Assembly (NCBI GenBank): GCA_021639365.1
Contig: JAJXHK010000008.1
Span: 1 to 64,000, forward strand
Length of the DNA: 64,000 nucleotides
From: Collinsella aerofaciens
Lineage (GTDB): Bacteria; Actinomycetota; Coriobacteriia; Coriobacteriales; Coriobacteriaceae
Reading direction: 5' to 3'
In this document: positions 22,051 to 30,441 of the stretch, in pieces
How positions within the stretch are numbered: the stretch's first letter is position 1
Layout: each line of letters starts with the position of its first letter
Program-made: the position numbers and the translations under genes
Notes under the pieces: generated by a model
The model's database searches: none
The model's input: the letters and a program-made list of their open reading frames with translations, nothing else
Told to the model about the DNA's origin: nothing

Positions 22051-24801
22051 CTATTTGGCGTCTGCCCAGGTCACGCCGGTGCTGGCTTCGGCGATGAGGG
22101 GGACGCGCAGGTCCACGACGTGCTCCATGACGTCGCGGACCATGGCGGTGAGGCGCTCGACTTCGTCGACGGGGCACTCAAAGTCCAGTTCGTCGTGGAC
22201 TTGCAGAATCATGTGGGCGGCAAAGCCCTCTTCTTCCAGACGGCGGCTTACGCGAGCCATGGCGATCTTGATGATGTCGGCCGCGGTTCCTTGCATGGGG
22301 TGGTTCATAGCCGTACGCTCGCCAAAGCCACGGAGCTGCGGGTTTTTGGCCTTGAGCTCAGGGATGTGGCGGCGACGCCCGTACATGGTTTCGGCATAGC
22401 CTGTCTGCTTGGCGCGCGCCACCACGTTGTCCAGGAACGTACGCACGCCCGGGTAGGCTTCGTAGTAGCGGTCGATCATGTCACGCGCCTCGGCCATCGA
22501 GATATGCAGCGACTGCGACAGACCATAGGCCTGCTGGCCGTACACGATGCCAAAGTTCACGGCCTTGGCGCGACTGCGCAAATCGGGCGTCACCTCGGAC
22601 ACAGGCACGCCAAACACGCGCGCGGCCGTCTCGGCATGGAAGTCCTCGCCCTCGTTAAAGGCGCGCACCAGGTGCTCGTCGCCCGAAAGGTGGGCCAGCA
22701 GGCGCAGCTCGATCTGCGAGTAGTCCACCGCCAAAAAGAGACTGCCCTCGCCTGCCGAGAACGCCGTCTTGACGGTACGACCCAACTCCGAGCGCGTCGG
22801 GATGTTCTGCAGGTTGGGGTCGCTCGAAGACAGGCGGCCCGTCGCCGTGATGGTCTGGTTGTACGTGGTGTGCACGCGACCGTCGCCGCGGCGCAACGGG
22901 CCCAGCGTGTCCAGATACGTCGACTTGATCTTGGACTTCTCGCGCCAATCCAAAATCAGGCGCACGATCTCGTGGTCGCGGGCAAGGTCGCTCAGCACCT
23001 TGGCGTTGGTCGAGTAATAACCGCGCTTGGTCTTCTTGAGGCCCTTGGTCGGAAGCCCCATCACATCAAAGAGCACATGCGACAGCTGCATGGGGCTACC
23101 GATGTTGAACGTCTCATCCCCGGCAAGGTTGCGAATCTCACGCTCGACCTCGGCGATCTGCGTCGCCAGGCCTTCGGACAGGTTGCGCAGACGGTCGGGG
23201 TCCACAAGCATACCCGCACGCTCCATCTTGGCGAGCACGGGCACGAGCGGCATCTCGATGCCGTCGAACACGTTGGCGGCGTTCTCGCGCGCCATGCGGT
23301 CGCGCAGCGGGGCCACCAGGGCCAGCGTCAGGGCAGCCGTGCGAGCAGCGGGTACGGGCGCGTCCTCGCCGGCACCTTCCGCGCCGCGGGCCGCAGGCAG
23401 TGACATCTGAAGATAGGTATCGGCCAGATACGCCTCGTCAAACTCGGAGCGATCGGAATCCAGCAGGTAGGCGGCCACCACGGTATCGAAGATGCGTGTG
23501 GAATCGGCAGCGAGCGGATCCATAAGCTCGGGCTCAGCGGAATCGATAGGAGAAAGCTCGTGCAGCAGCGCCTTCATATCCGGGCTCGCCACGCGGCCCT
23601 CCATAAACAGGCGCGCGAGTACGCCGGCAATCACGCCATGTGCAAAGTTGAACCCCTCTACCGCAACCGCAGCGGCGCTGTCGGCCTCCTCGAGCGCAAA
23701 CAGGCCCTTGGAGGTCGCCAGCCACAGCGTGCGCGTCAGGCCAAAGAGTGCGCCCTCCTCCTTGTCGTCGTCCACCACGGCGGCGACCCACTCGCCGGCT
23801 TCAATCGCGCGGGAGACCTCAGCCGCAACGACACCGAGTACCTCGGCATCGCCGGCGGCGGCACGCACCATCGCAGGCATCTCAAATGCACTGGCAGTAG
23901 CCACAGCCCCGCCCTCGCCGCCAATCAGCGCCAAGAAACGGTTCTGCATGGCCGTGATGCCGAGCGTGCCCAGCGCCGCGGAAACCTCGTCGGCAGAAAA
24001 CGCCGGGAAGGACGTCGCGTCAAAGTCGAGCTCGACGGGCGCATCGGTGCGGATGGTCGCGACCTTGCGGCTCAGCAGCGCGTCGTCAATGTGCGCGCGC
24101 AGGTTCTCGCCCATCTTGCCTTTGACCTCGTCAGCATGCGCGATGACTTCGTCCAGGCTGCCGTACTGCGCAATGAGCGCGCTCGCTTTTTTGGGGCCGA
24201 TGCCCGGCACACCGGGGATGTTGTCGGACGTATCGCCCTTCAGGCCGTAAAAATCGGGCACGAGGGCCGGCGTGATGCCGTGATACAAATCGTCCACGCT
24301 CTCGGGCGTCATAATCGCCACATCGGACAGGCCCTTGCGGGTCGAGACCACGTTAACGTGCTCGGTCACGAGCTGGTACATATCGCGGTCGCCGGTCACC
24401 AGCAGCATGTCGCAGCCGGCTTTCTCGCCCAGGCGCGCCATGGTTCCCAGGATGTCATCGCCTTCCCAGCCCTCGGACTGCAGAATCGGCACGTTCAGCG
24501 CCTCGAGCAGCTCCTTGATCATGGGGAACTGCGCGTGAAGGTCGGGATCCATGGGCGGACGCTGCGCCTTGTACTGCGGCAGCATCTCCATACGCACGCG
24601 CGGCTTGCCTTTGTCAAACGCAACGACGACGCCATCAGGATTGAAGGCGTCGATCATCTTGAGAAACATATTCAAGAAGCCAAAGATCGCGTTGGTGGGG
24701 CGACCGTCCGGCGCATTCATGGTCGGTGGCACGGCGTGGAAAGCACGGTGCATGAGCGAGTTGCCGTCGATAACGGCAAAGGTACGGCGCTTGTCAGACA
24801 T
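22051..24801 (-). CDS. polA: DNA polymerase I
   Basis: A 916-residue repair and Okazaki-fragment polymerase. Residues 1 to about 300 are the 5'-3' exonuclease/FEN domain (VIDGNSLMHRAFHA, DGVVVAFD, GWEGDDILGTMA, TGDRDMYQL, GLKGDTSDNIPGVPGIG). The C-terminal polymerase has motif A VDYSQIELR (about 691), motif B RSRAKAVNFGIVYG (about 742) and motif C QVHDELDFE (about 867). In the middle domain I cannot find the DxE and YxxxD motifs of the 3'-5' proofreading exonuclease, so that activity is probably absent. I start at 24801, where CGAGGT lies eight bases upstream. It is a single gene. Confidence 0.95.
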   Translation of the reverse strand: MSDKRRTFAVIDGNSLMHRAFHAVPPTMNAPDGRPTNAIFGFLNMFLKMIDAFNPDGVVVAFDKGKPRVRMEMLPQYKAQRPPMDPDLHAQFPMIKELLEALNVPILQSEGWEGDDILGTMARLGEKAGCDMLLVTGDRDMYQLVTEHVNVVSTRKGLSDVAIMTPESVDDLYHGITPALVPDFYGLKGDTSDNIPGVPGIGPKKASALIAQYGSLDEVIAHADEVKGKMGENLRAHIDDALLSRKVATIRTDAPVELDFDATSFPAFSADEVSAALGTLGITAMQNRFLALIGGEGGAVATASAFEMPAMVRAAAGDAEVLGVVAAEVSRAIEAGEWVAAVVDDDKEEGALFGLTRTLWLATSKGLFALEEADSAAAVAVEGFNFAHGVIAGVLARLFMEGRVASPDMKALLHELSPIDSAEPELMDPLAADSTRIFDTVVAAYLLDSDRSEFDEAYLADTYLQMSLPAARGAEGAGEDAPVPAARTAALTLALVAPLRDRMARENAANVFDGIEMPLVPVLAKMERAGMLVDPDRLRNLSEGLATQIAEVEREIRNLAGDETFNIGSPMQLSHVLFDVMGLPTKGLKKTKRGYYSTNAKVLSDLARDHEIVRLILDWREKSKIKSTYLDTLGPLRRGDGRVHTTYNQTITATGRLSSSDPNLQNIPTRSELGRTVKTAFSAGEGSLFLAVDYSQIELRLLAHLSGDEHLVRAFNEGEDFHAETAARVFGVPVSEVTPDLRSRAKAVNFGIVYGQQAYGLSQSLHISMAEARDMIDRYYEAYPGVRTFLDNVVARAKQTGYAETMYGRRRHIPELKAKNPQLRGFGERTAMNHPMQGTAADIIKIAMARVSRRLEEEGFAAHMILQVHDELDFECPVDEVERLTAMVRDVMEHVVDLRVPLIAEASTGVTWADAK

Positions 24802-24967
24802 ATTGAATACCTCGCTTTGGGCTGGGCACGGTTTGCTCACACCAGTTTACACGCTCCCCGCCCCGCGGCCACCGCACATCAAGCTCCCCCGCCGCCGCAC
24901 GCCCGCGCGTGATACGATGGCTCACGGTACATTCACCAGTACGATCGATCCGAAAGGAGCCTGCGTC

Positions 24968-26365
24968 ATGGAGCGTCCCTGCGCATGGAAAAAGTACACA
25001 CCGCAGCAGATCGAGGAGCTCGAGGAGCTTTGCCGCGGCTATAAGCAGTTTTTGAGCGAGAATAAGACCGAGCGCCTGTGCGTCAAGGCCGGTATCAAGA
25101 TGGCCGAGGAGGCGGGCTACGTCGACCTGGAGACCGTGATCGCCGAGGGCCGCGCGCTCAAGGCCGGCGACAAGGTCTACGCCGCCAACCACGGCAAGGA
25201 CCTCATGCTCGTCAACCTGGGCTGCGCCCCGCTCGAGCAGGGCTTTAACATCCTGGGCGCCCACGTGGACTCGCCGCGCCTGGACCTTAAGCAGAACCCC
25301 GCCTTCGAGGCCGGCGACATGGCCTACCTCGACACGCACTACTACGGCGGCGTCAAGAGCTATCACTGGGTCGCCTCGCCGCTCGCGCTCGTGGGCGTCA
25401 TCTGCAAAAAGGACGGCACCACCGTCGACATCAACATCGGCGACAAGGCCGATGACCCGGTCTTTACCATCTCCGACCTGCTGATTCACCTCTCCAGCGA
25501 GCAGATGGCCAAGCCCGCCAAGGACGCCGTCGACGCCGAGATCCTCGACGTGATCGTGGGCGGCCGCCCCGTCAAGTTTGACGAGGACGACAAGGATGCC
25601 CCCAAGGACCCCGTCAAGCAGATGTTCCTGGACATCCTTAAAGAGCAGTACGACGTCGAGGAGGAGGACTTCCTCTCCGCCGAGATCGAGGTCGTGCCCG
25701 CCGGCCCCGCCCGCGACATGGGCCTCGACCGCTCCATGATCTTGGGCTATGGCCACGACGACCGCGTGTGCGCCTATCCGTCCATGCTTGCCCAGATCGA
25801 TGTGGCCAGCGTTGAGCGCACGAGCATCACGCTCATCGTCGACAAGGAAGAGATTGGCTCCGTGGGCGCCACCGGCATGACGAGCCGCTTCTTCGAGAAC
25901 ACGGTCGCCGAGATCATGGCGCTTGCCGGCGAGGACAGCCCGCTGGTCCTGCGCCGCGCGCTCGCCCGCAGCCGTATGCTCTCCTCCGACGTGTCCGCCG
26001 GCTTTGACCCGGGCTACGCCAGCAAGTTCGAGACCAAGAACGCCGCCTTTATGGGTCGCGGCCTGTGCTTTAACAAATACACGGGCAGCCGCGGTAAGGG
26101 CGGTTCCAACGACGCCGACGCCGAGTACATGGCGCTCATCCGCGACATCATGGATAACGCCGGCGTGGACTTCCAGACCTGCGAGCTCGGTCGCGTCAAC
26201 GCAGGTGGCGGCGGCACCATCGCCTACATCATGGCCGAGTACGGCATGAACGTCATCGACTCCGGCGTGGCAGTCCTGTCCATGCACGCCCTGTGGGAGG
26301 TCGCCAACAAGGCCGACATCTACGAGGCCTATCGCGGCTACAAGGCCTTCCTCGAGCGCGCCTAA
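24968..26365 (+). CDS. M18 family zinc aminopeptidase
   Basis: A 465-residue aspartyl-aminopeptidase-type (M18, peptidase I) metalloprotein that removes N-terminal residues from peptides in the cytoplasm. Metal-ligand segments are GAHVDSPRLDL (His99, Asp101) and VDKEEIGSVGATG, with further conserved stretches YGHDDRVCAYPSM and SADVSAGFDPGY-like SSDVSAGFDPGY. The start at 24968 follows AAAGGAGCC. The gene is divergent from polA. Downstream lie a 65-bp palindromic element and yaaA on the same strand. Confidence 0.88.
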   Translation: MERPCAWKKYTPQQIEELEELCRGYKQFLSENKTERLCVKAGIKMAEEAGYVDLETVIAEGRALKAGDKVYAANHGKDLMLVNLGCAPLEQGFNILGAHVDSPRLDLKQNPAFEAGDMAYLDTHYYGGVKSYHWVASPLALVGVICKKDGTTVDINIGDKADDPVFTISDLLIHLSSEQMAKPAKDAVDAEILDVIVGGRPVKFDEDDKDAPKDPVKQMFLDILKEQYDVEEEDFLSAEIEVVPAGPARDMGLDRSMILGYGHDDRVCAYPSMLAQIDVASVERTSITLIVDKEEIGSVGATGMTSRFFENTVAEIMALAGEDSPLVLRRALARSRMLSSDVSAGFDPGYASKFETKNAAFMGRGLCFNKYTGSRGKGGSNDADAEYMALIRDIMDNAGVDFQTCELGRVNAGGGGTIAYIMAEYGMNVIDSGVAVLSMHALWEVANKADIYEAYRGYKAFLERA

Positions 26366-26381
26366 TCAACCCCACCCATAA

Positions 26382-26446
26382 CTTGCGGTGAAATACGGAC
26401 TAATCTGGCCCTTAATCAGCCTAAACAGACCGTATTCCACCGCAAC
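26382..26446 (+). repeat. 65-bp palindromic element, copy 1
   Basis: The ends are CTTGCGGTGAAATACGGACT and AGACCGTATTCCACCGCAAC, in inverted order with two to three mismatches, around a 25-base centre ending AAACAG. The same length and design recur at 27307-27371 and 34417-34481. CTTCTTT follows. It fills the gap between the aminopeptidase gene and yaaA. Confidence 0.8.
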
Positions 26447-26469
26447 TTCTTTAGCGGGAGGAAGGTTCC

Positions 26470-27279
26470 ATGTTGCAAATCGTCATTTCCCCCGCCAAAC
26501 AGATGCGGGCGGCTCAAGATGCTTTCGAAGTCCAGGGTATTCCGCCCTTTGTGCCCGAGACCGCCCGGCTGCATCAAGCGCTGTTGGACATTGAGCGAAG
26601 CGAAGGCGCCGGCGGCTTGCAAACCCTATGGAACGTGAGCGACAAGCTATTGGAGCCATGCCTCGACACCCTGCATGAGTTTGTGCCCGTTCTTGTGGAC
26701 GACGATCTTTGCGACCCCGATATCGCCCGGCGTATCTCCCCTGCCGTCATGTCCTACCACGGCATTCAATACCAGAGCATGGCGCCCGAGGTCATGGATG
26801 CCGAGCAACTCGCCTGGCTACAGAACCATCTTTGGATTCTCTCCGGTCTGTACGGATGCATTCGTCCTTTCCATGCCGTTGAGCCGTATCGCCTGGAAAT
26901 GGGAGCTAAGCTCGCCGTCGATGGTACCCGGGACCTCTACGCTTTTTGGGCAGACAAGCTTGCGTCGGTCATTGCGCCGACCGGCTCCAGCACTACGGTC
27001 GTCAACCTTGCCAGCGTGGAGTACGCCAAGGCTGTCCTGCCCCACCTCGCGGACGACGTCGCAACCGTCACATGTCTCTTTGGCGAAGGCGTCCGCAACG
27101 GCAAGCCTATCCAGCGCTCGACCGCCAGCAAAAAGGCACGCGGCTCCATGGTTCGTTGGATGGCAGAAAACAGGCTCCAGGACACCGACGAACTCACCGC
27201 ATTCAACGTTGGCTACCGCTGCATCTCCGAGCTCTCAAGCCAAACCACCTTGGTCTTCATCAACGAGCAGGCCCTGTAG
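26470..27279 (+). CDS. yaaA: YaaA/DUF328 family peroxide-stress protein
   Basis: A 269-residue member of the UPF0246/DUF328 family; E. coli YaaA lowers free iron and protects DNA during peroxide stress. Family stretches are IVISPAKQM (4-12), YHGIQYQSM, LSGLYGCIRPFHAVEPYRLEMG, NLASVEYAKAV and ARGSMVRWM with FNVGYRC near the end. GGGAGGAAGG stands four bases before the ATG. It is flanked on both sides by copies of the same 65-bp palindromic element and ends at a bidirectional hairpin. Confidence 0.88.
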   Translation: MLQIVISPAKQMRAAQDAFEVQGIPPFVPETARLHQALLDIERSEGAGGLQTLWNVSDKLLEPCLDTLHEFVPVLVDDDLCDPDIARRISPAVMSYHGIQYQSMAPEVMDAEQLAWLQNHLWILSGLYGCIRPFHAVEPYRLEMGAKLAVDGTRDLYAFWADKLASVIAPTGSSTTVVNLASVEYAKAVLPHLADDVATVTCLFGEGVRNGKPIQRSTASKKARGSMVRWMAENRLQDTDELTAFNVGYRCISELSSQTTLVFINEQAL

Positions 27280-27306
27280 CCCTCCACCATATCCAACCCC
27301 CTATCA

Positions 27307-27371
27307 GTTGCGGTGAAATACGGACTGATTAGGCCTTCTAACGGGCAAAACAGTCCATATATCACCGCAAC
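27307..27371 (+). repeat. 65-bp palindromic element, copy 2
   Basis: GTTGCGGTGAAATACGGACT at the left and AGTCCATATATCACCGCAAC at the right, in inverted order with two mismatches, around a centre ending AAACAG. It lies 27 bases past the yaaA stop. Confidence 0.8.
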
Positions 27372-27375
27372 TGAA

Positions 27376-27414
27376 ACAGGGGCGTCCTCTGAGAGGGCAC
27401 CCCTGTCCGGTTTT
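27376..27414. terminator. bidirectional terminator between yaaA and tktC
   Basis: ACAGGGGCGTCCTCT pairs with GAGAGGGCACCCCTGT (imperfect); the plus strand continues CCGGTTTTATC. Confidence 0.65.
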
Positions 27415-27502
27415 ATCTATGGTTGCCAAGATTAAGCAGCTACCAAGTTGTATGAAGTTGTCGAGCACGCGATCGCCGAAGCGATGCTTTGGCTCGCTTG
27501 CC

Positions 27503-28444
27503 TTAGGCCAAGAACTCCTTGACGGTCGCCACGATGTTGGCGGCGTCCAGGCCGTACCTGTGCAGGAGCTCGGCGCCCGGGCCGGACTCGCCGAAGGTGT
27601 CGTTGACGCCGATCTTCCTGAGCGGCGTCGGGAGCTGTCCGCACAGGACGTCGGCGACGGCGCTGCCCAGGCCGCCGATCACGGAGTGCTCCTCGACGGT
27701 CACGACGCGGCCGGTCTTGGAAGCGCTCTTGACGATCAGGTCGGCGTCGATGGGCTTGATCGTGTGCATGTTGACGACCTCGGCGTCGATGCCCTCGGCG
27801 GCGAGCTGCCCGGCGGCCTCGAGGGCCTCGCCGACCATCAGGCCGCAGGCGATGATGGTCACGTCGGCGCCCTCGCGCATGACGATGCCCTTGCCCACCT
27901 CGAACTTGTAGGTCTCGGGGTCGTTGATGACCGGCGAGGCCAGGCGGGCGAAGCGCATGTAGACGGGGCCGTCGCACTCGTAGGCGACGCGCGTCACGGC
28001 GCGGGCCTCCACGTCGTCGGCGGGAACGATCACGGTCATGCCGGGGATGACGCGCATCAGGGCGATATCCTCGCAGCACTGGTGCGTGGCGCCGTCCTCG
28101 CCCACCGAGATGCCGGCGTGCGTGGCGCCGATCTTGACGTTGAGGTGCGGGTAGCCGATGGAGTTGCGGACCTGCTCGAAGGCGCGGCCGGCGGCGAACA
28201 TGGCGAAGGTGCTCGCGAAGGCGGTGCGCCCGGTGGTTGCGATGCCGGCGGCGACGCCCATCAGGTTGCTCTCGGCGATGCCCACGTCGAAGAAGCGGTC
28301 GGGGCAGGCGGCCTTGAACTTGCCGGTCTGCGTCGCGGCGGCCAGGTCGGCGTCGAGGACCACGAAGTCGTCGTGCTCGGCGGCGAGCTCGACGAGGGCC
28401 TCGCCGTAGCTTACGCGCGTGGCGATTTTCTTGACGTCTGCCAT
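27503..28444 (-). CDS. tktB: transketolase, C-terminal subunit
   Basis: A 313-residue protein covering the pyrimidine-binding and C-terminal domains of transketolase, which is split into two genes here. It shows DADLAAATQTGKF, the conserved glutamate in FDVGIAESNLMGVAAGIA, and GATHAGISVGEDGATHQCCEDIALMR. With the N-terminal subunit it moves two-carbon units between sugar phosphates using thiamine diphosphate. One base separates it from that gene. Its third codon positions are almost all G or C, more so than in neighbours outside the operon. It is the last gene of the operon. Confidence 0.9.
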   Translation of the reverse strand: MADVKKIATRVSYGEALVELAAEHDDFVVLDADLAAATQTGKFKAACPDRFFDVGIAESNLMGVAAGIATTGRTAFASTFAMFAAGRAFEQVRNSIGYPHLNVKIGATHAGISVGEDGATHQCCEDIALMRVIPGMTVIVPADDVEARAVTRVAYECDGPVYMRFARLASPVINDPETYKFEVGKGIVMREGADVTIIACGLMVGEALEAAGQLAAEGIDAEVVNMHTIKPIDADLIVKSASKTGRVVTVEEHSVIGGLGSAVADVLCGQLPTPLRKIGVNDTFGESGPGAELLHRYGLDAANIVATVKEFLA

Positions 28445-28445
28445 C

Positions 28446-29276
28446 CTAGAGCTCCTCTCCGGCGGCCGTGAGCTCCGCCATGGCCTGCTCGAACTGTTCG
28501 TCGTTTGGGGCCTTGCCGTGCCAGCCCACCTGGTTCTCCATGAAGGACACGCCCCTGCCCTTCACCGTCTCGGCGATGATCGCGGTCGGCGCACCCTTGG
28601 TGGCGCGGGCCTCGGCGAAGGCGGCGCGGATCTGGCCGAAGTCGTTGCCGTCGGCGAGCTCCACCACGTGGAACTTGAAGGCACGGAACTTGTCGGCCAG
28701 CGGCATGGGGTCGTTGACCTCCTCGACGGGGCCGTCGATCTGCAGGCCGTTGTGGTCGACGACCACGCAGAGGTTGTCGAGGCCCTGGTTGCCGGCGAAC
28801 ATGGCGGCCTCCCAGACCTGGCCCTCCTCGCTCTCGCCGTCGCCCAGCAGGGCGTAGGTGCGGTAGTCGTCGCCCCAGTGCTTGGCGGCAACGGCCATGC
28901 CGACGGCGGCGGAGATGCCCTGGCCGAGCGACCCGGTGGACATGTCGACGCCCGGGGTGTCGTTCATGTTGGGGTGGCCCTGCAGGTGGCTGCCGATATG
29001 GCGCAGCGTCTCGAGGTCCTCCCTGGGGAAGAAACCGCGCTCGGCGAGCACGGCGTACAGGCCGGGGGCGCAGTGGCCCTTGGAGAGCACGAAGCGGTCG
29101 CGGTCGGCCTTGCGGGGATCGGCCGGGTCGACGTTCATCTCCTCGAAGTACAGATAGGTCATGATGTCGGCGGCGCCGAGCGAACCGCCCGGATGGCCGG
29201 ACTTGGCAGCGTGCACGCCGGTGACGATGCCCTTCCTTACCTCGTTGGCAACCTTCGCCAGCTCATTGTCAGTCAT
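28446..29276 (-). CDS. tktA: transketolase, N-terminal subunit
   Basis: A 276-residue thiamine-diphosphate-binding half of a split transketolase. SGHPGGSLGAADIMTYLYF (26-44), SKGHCAPGLYA and the cofactor motif GDGESEEGQVWEAAMFAG with its following NLCVVVDHNGLQ are all present. Split transketolases are common in actinobacteria, clostridia and archaea. It is preceded by the transaldolase gene (63 bases) and followed by the C-terminal subunit with one base between; translation is surely coupled. Confidence 0.92.
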   Translation of the reverse strand: MTDNELAKVANEVRKGIVTGVHAAKSGHPGGSLGAADIMTYLYFEEMNVDPADPRKADRDRFVLSKGHCAPGLYAVLAERGFFPREDLETLRHIGSHLQGHPNMNDTPGVDMSTGSLGQGISAAVGMAVAAKHWGDDYRTYALLGDGESEEGQVWEAAMFAGNQGLDNLCVVVDHNGLQIDGPVEEVNDPMPLADKFRAFKFHVVELADGNDFGQIRAAFAEARATKGAPTAIIAETVKGRGVSFMENQVGWHGKAPNDEQFEQAMAELTAAGEEL

Positions 29277-29339
29277 ATGGTCTCCTCTCTTGAGAACGGC
29301 CCCGGCACCGGGTGGTGTGGTGCCGGGGCGATCAGATCG

Positions 29340-30023
29340 CTATGCCTGCTCGACGACCTTTTTCCAGTCGGCCTCGAAGGAGGCGAGACCCTGGTCGGTC
29401 AGCGGGTGGCGCAGGCACTTCTTGAGCGCGGCCATGGGGACGGTCGCGATGTCGGCGCCGAGCAGCGCCGCCTGGGTCACGTGGTTGGGCGTGCGAACGG
29501 AGGCGGTGATGATCTCGACCGTGTCGTCGACGTTCTTGCCGGTCCAGTCGTAGTTCTTGATGCAGGTCACGACGTTGTCGAGCTGCGAGATGCCGTCCTC
29601 GGCGATGTCGTCGAAGCGGCCCACGAACGGGCTGATGTAGCGGGCGCCGGCGTTGGCGGCCATGAGGGCCTGCGTCGGGCTGAAGACAAGCGTCATGTTG
29701 ACGCGCACGCCCGCGTCGGCCAGGGCGCGGCAGGCGGCCAGGCCAGCCTCGCACACGGGGAGCTTGACCACGATGTTGGGGGCCAGGGCGGCCAGGCGCT
29801 TGCCCTCCTCGATCATGCCCTCGGCCGTGGTCGCGGTGGACTCGGCGGAGACGGGCAGGCCCTCGCACAGCTCGGCGATCTTGAGCATATGCGGCTCGAA
29901 GTCGGCGAGCTTGCCGCCGGTCTTGGCGTACAGGGACGGGTTGGTGGTGACGCCGGCCAGGCAGCCCCAGCTCTTGGCCTCGGCGATCTCGTCCAGGTTG
30001 GCGGTATCGATAAAGAACTTCAT
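29340..30023 (-). CDS. tal: transaldolase / fructose-6-phosphate aldolase-type enzyme
   Basis: A 227-residue short-form transaldolase (TalC/FSA subfamily). It begins MKFFIDTANLDEI, with TTNPSLYAK (26-34), the Schiff-base lysine in NIVVKLPVC (Lys87), and MTLVFSPTQALMAANAGARYISPFVGR. Members either transfer dihydroxyacetone between sugar phosphates or split fructose-6-phosphate; being beside transketolase and a pentulose-type epimerase, transaldolase is more likely. A ribosome site (AAGGAGT) precedes the ATG. It lies mid-operon between the PTS IIB and transketolase genes. Confidence 0.9.
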   Translation of the reverse strand: MKFFIDTANLDEIAEAKSWGCLAGVTTNPSLYAKTGGKLADFEPHMLKIAELCEGLPVSAESTATTAEGMIEEGKRLAALAPNIVVKLPVCEAGLAACRALADAGVRVNMTLVFSPTQALMAANAGARYISPFVGRFDDIAEDGISQLDNVVTCIKNYDWTGKNVDDTVEIITASVRTPNHVTQAALLGADIATVPMAALKKCLRHPLTDQGLASFEADWKKVVEQA

Positions 30024-30119
30024 GATTTACTCCTTAACAAATCTAAACGCGGGACAACCGAGTCGCGGGTGTCCCGCGTTAAGGGACATACAAAGTCAAC
30101 GTGAGGGCGAACCTCAGGA

Positions 30120-30392
30120 CTACAGGCGCTCTTCGAGGGCGGCCTTAATGGCGGCCTTGTCCAACACGTTGTCAAGAACAACCTTGTTGGTCAGATGCCC
30201 TGCAGACGACTCGAGGTCGCGAGCGATAAAGAACAGATCGGCTGCGTCGTCACTTGCGTCGCTAATAGCGGTGTTGACGCACTCGATATCGGAACGGCCG
30301 AGAGACTTAAGCACGTCTTCGACGTTGATGCGGGCAAGCAGGCTCGATCCAAGGCCGTTACCGCAGCAGCACATGATTTTCTTGATAGCCAT
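30120..30392 (-). CDS. PTS EIIB component, ascorbate/lactose-type
   Basis: A 90-residue phosphocarrier of the sugar phosphotransferase system. The N-terminus MAIKKIMCCCGNGLGSSLL contains the P-loop with the phosphorylated cysteine (one of Cys8-10, most likely Cys10 in the CGNGLGSS motif). It passes phosphate from IIA to the sugar carried by the IIC protein encoded 49 bases upstream. The ATG at 30392 has GAAAGGA seven bases before it; a longer frame has none. Size and motif match UlaB-type proteins. Confidence 0.88.
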   Translation of the reverse strand: MAIKKIMCCCGNGLGSSLLARINVEDVLKSLGRSDIECVNTAISDASDDAADLFFIARDLESSAGHLTNKVVLDNVLDKAAIKAALEERL

Positions 30393-30441
30393 TGTTCTAT
30401 CCTTTCTTTCGCCCCGCAGGGCATTACCTGACAACTATGGT

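Noticed and set aside
21929..22177. Peptide frame with repeated FINLMRF units on the minus strand
   Set aside because: It is the chance translation of the 18-bp tandem repeat and overlaps the polA terminator and 3' end.
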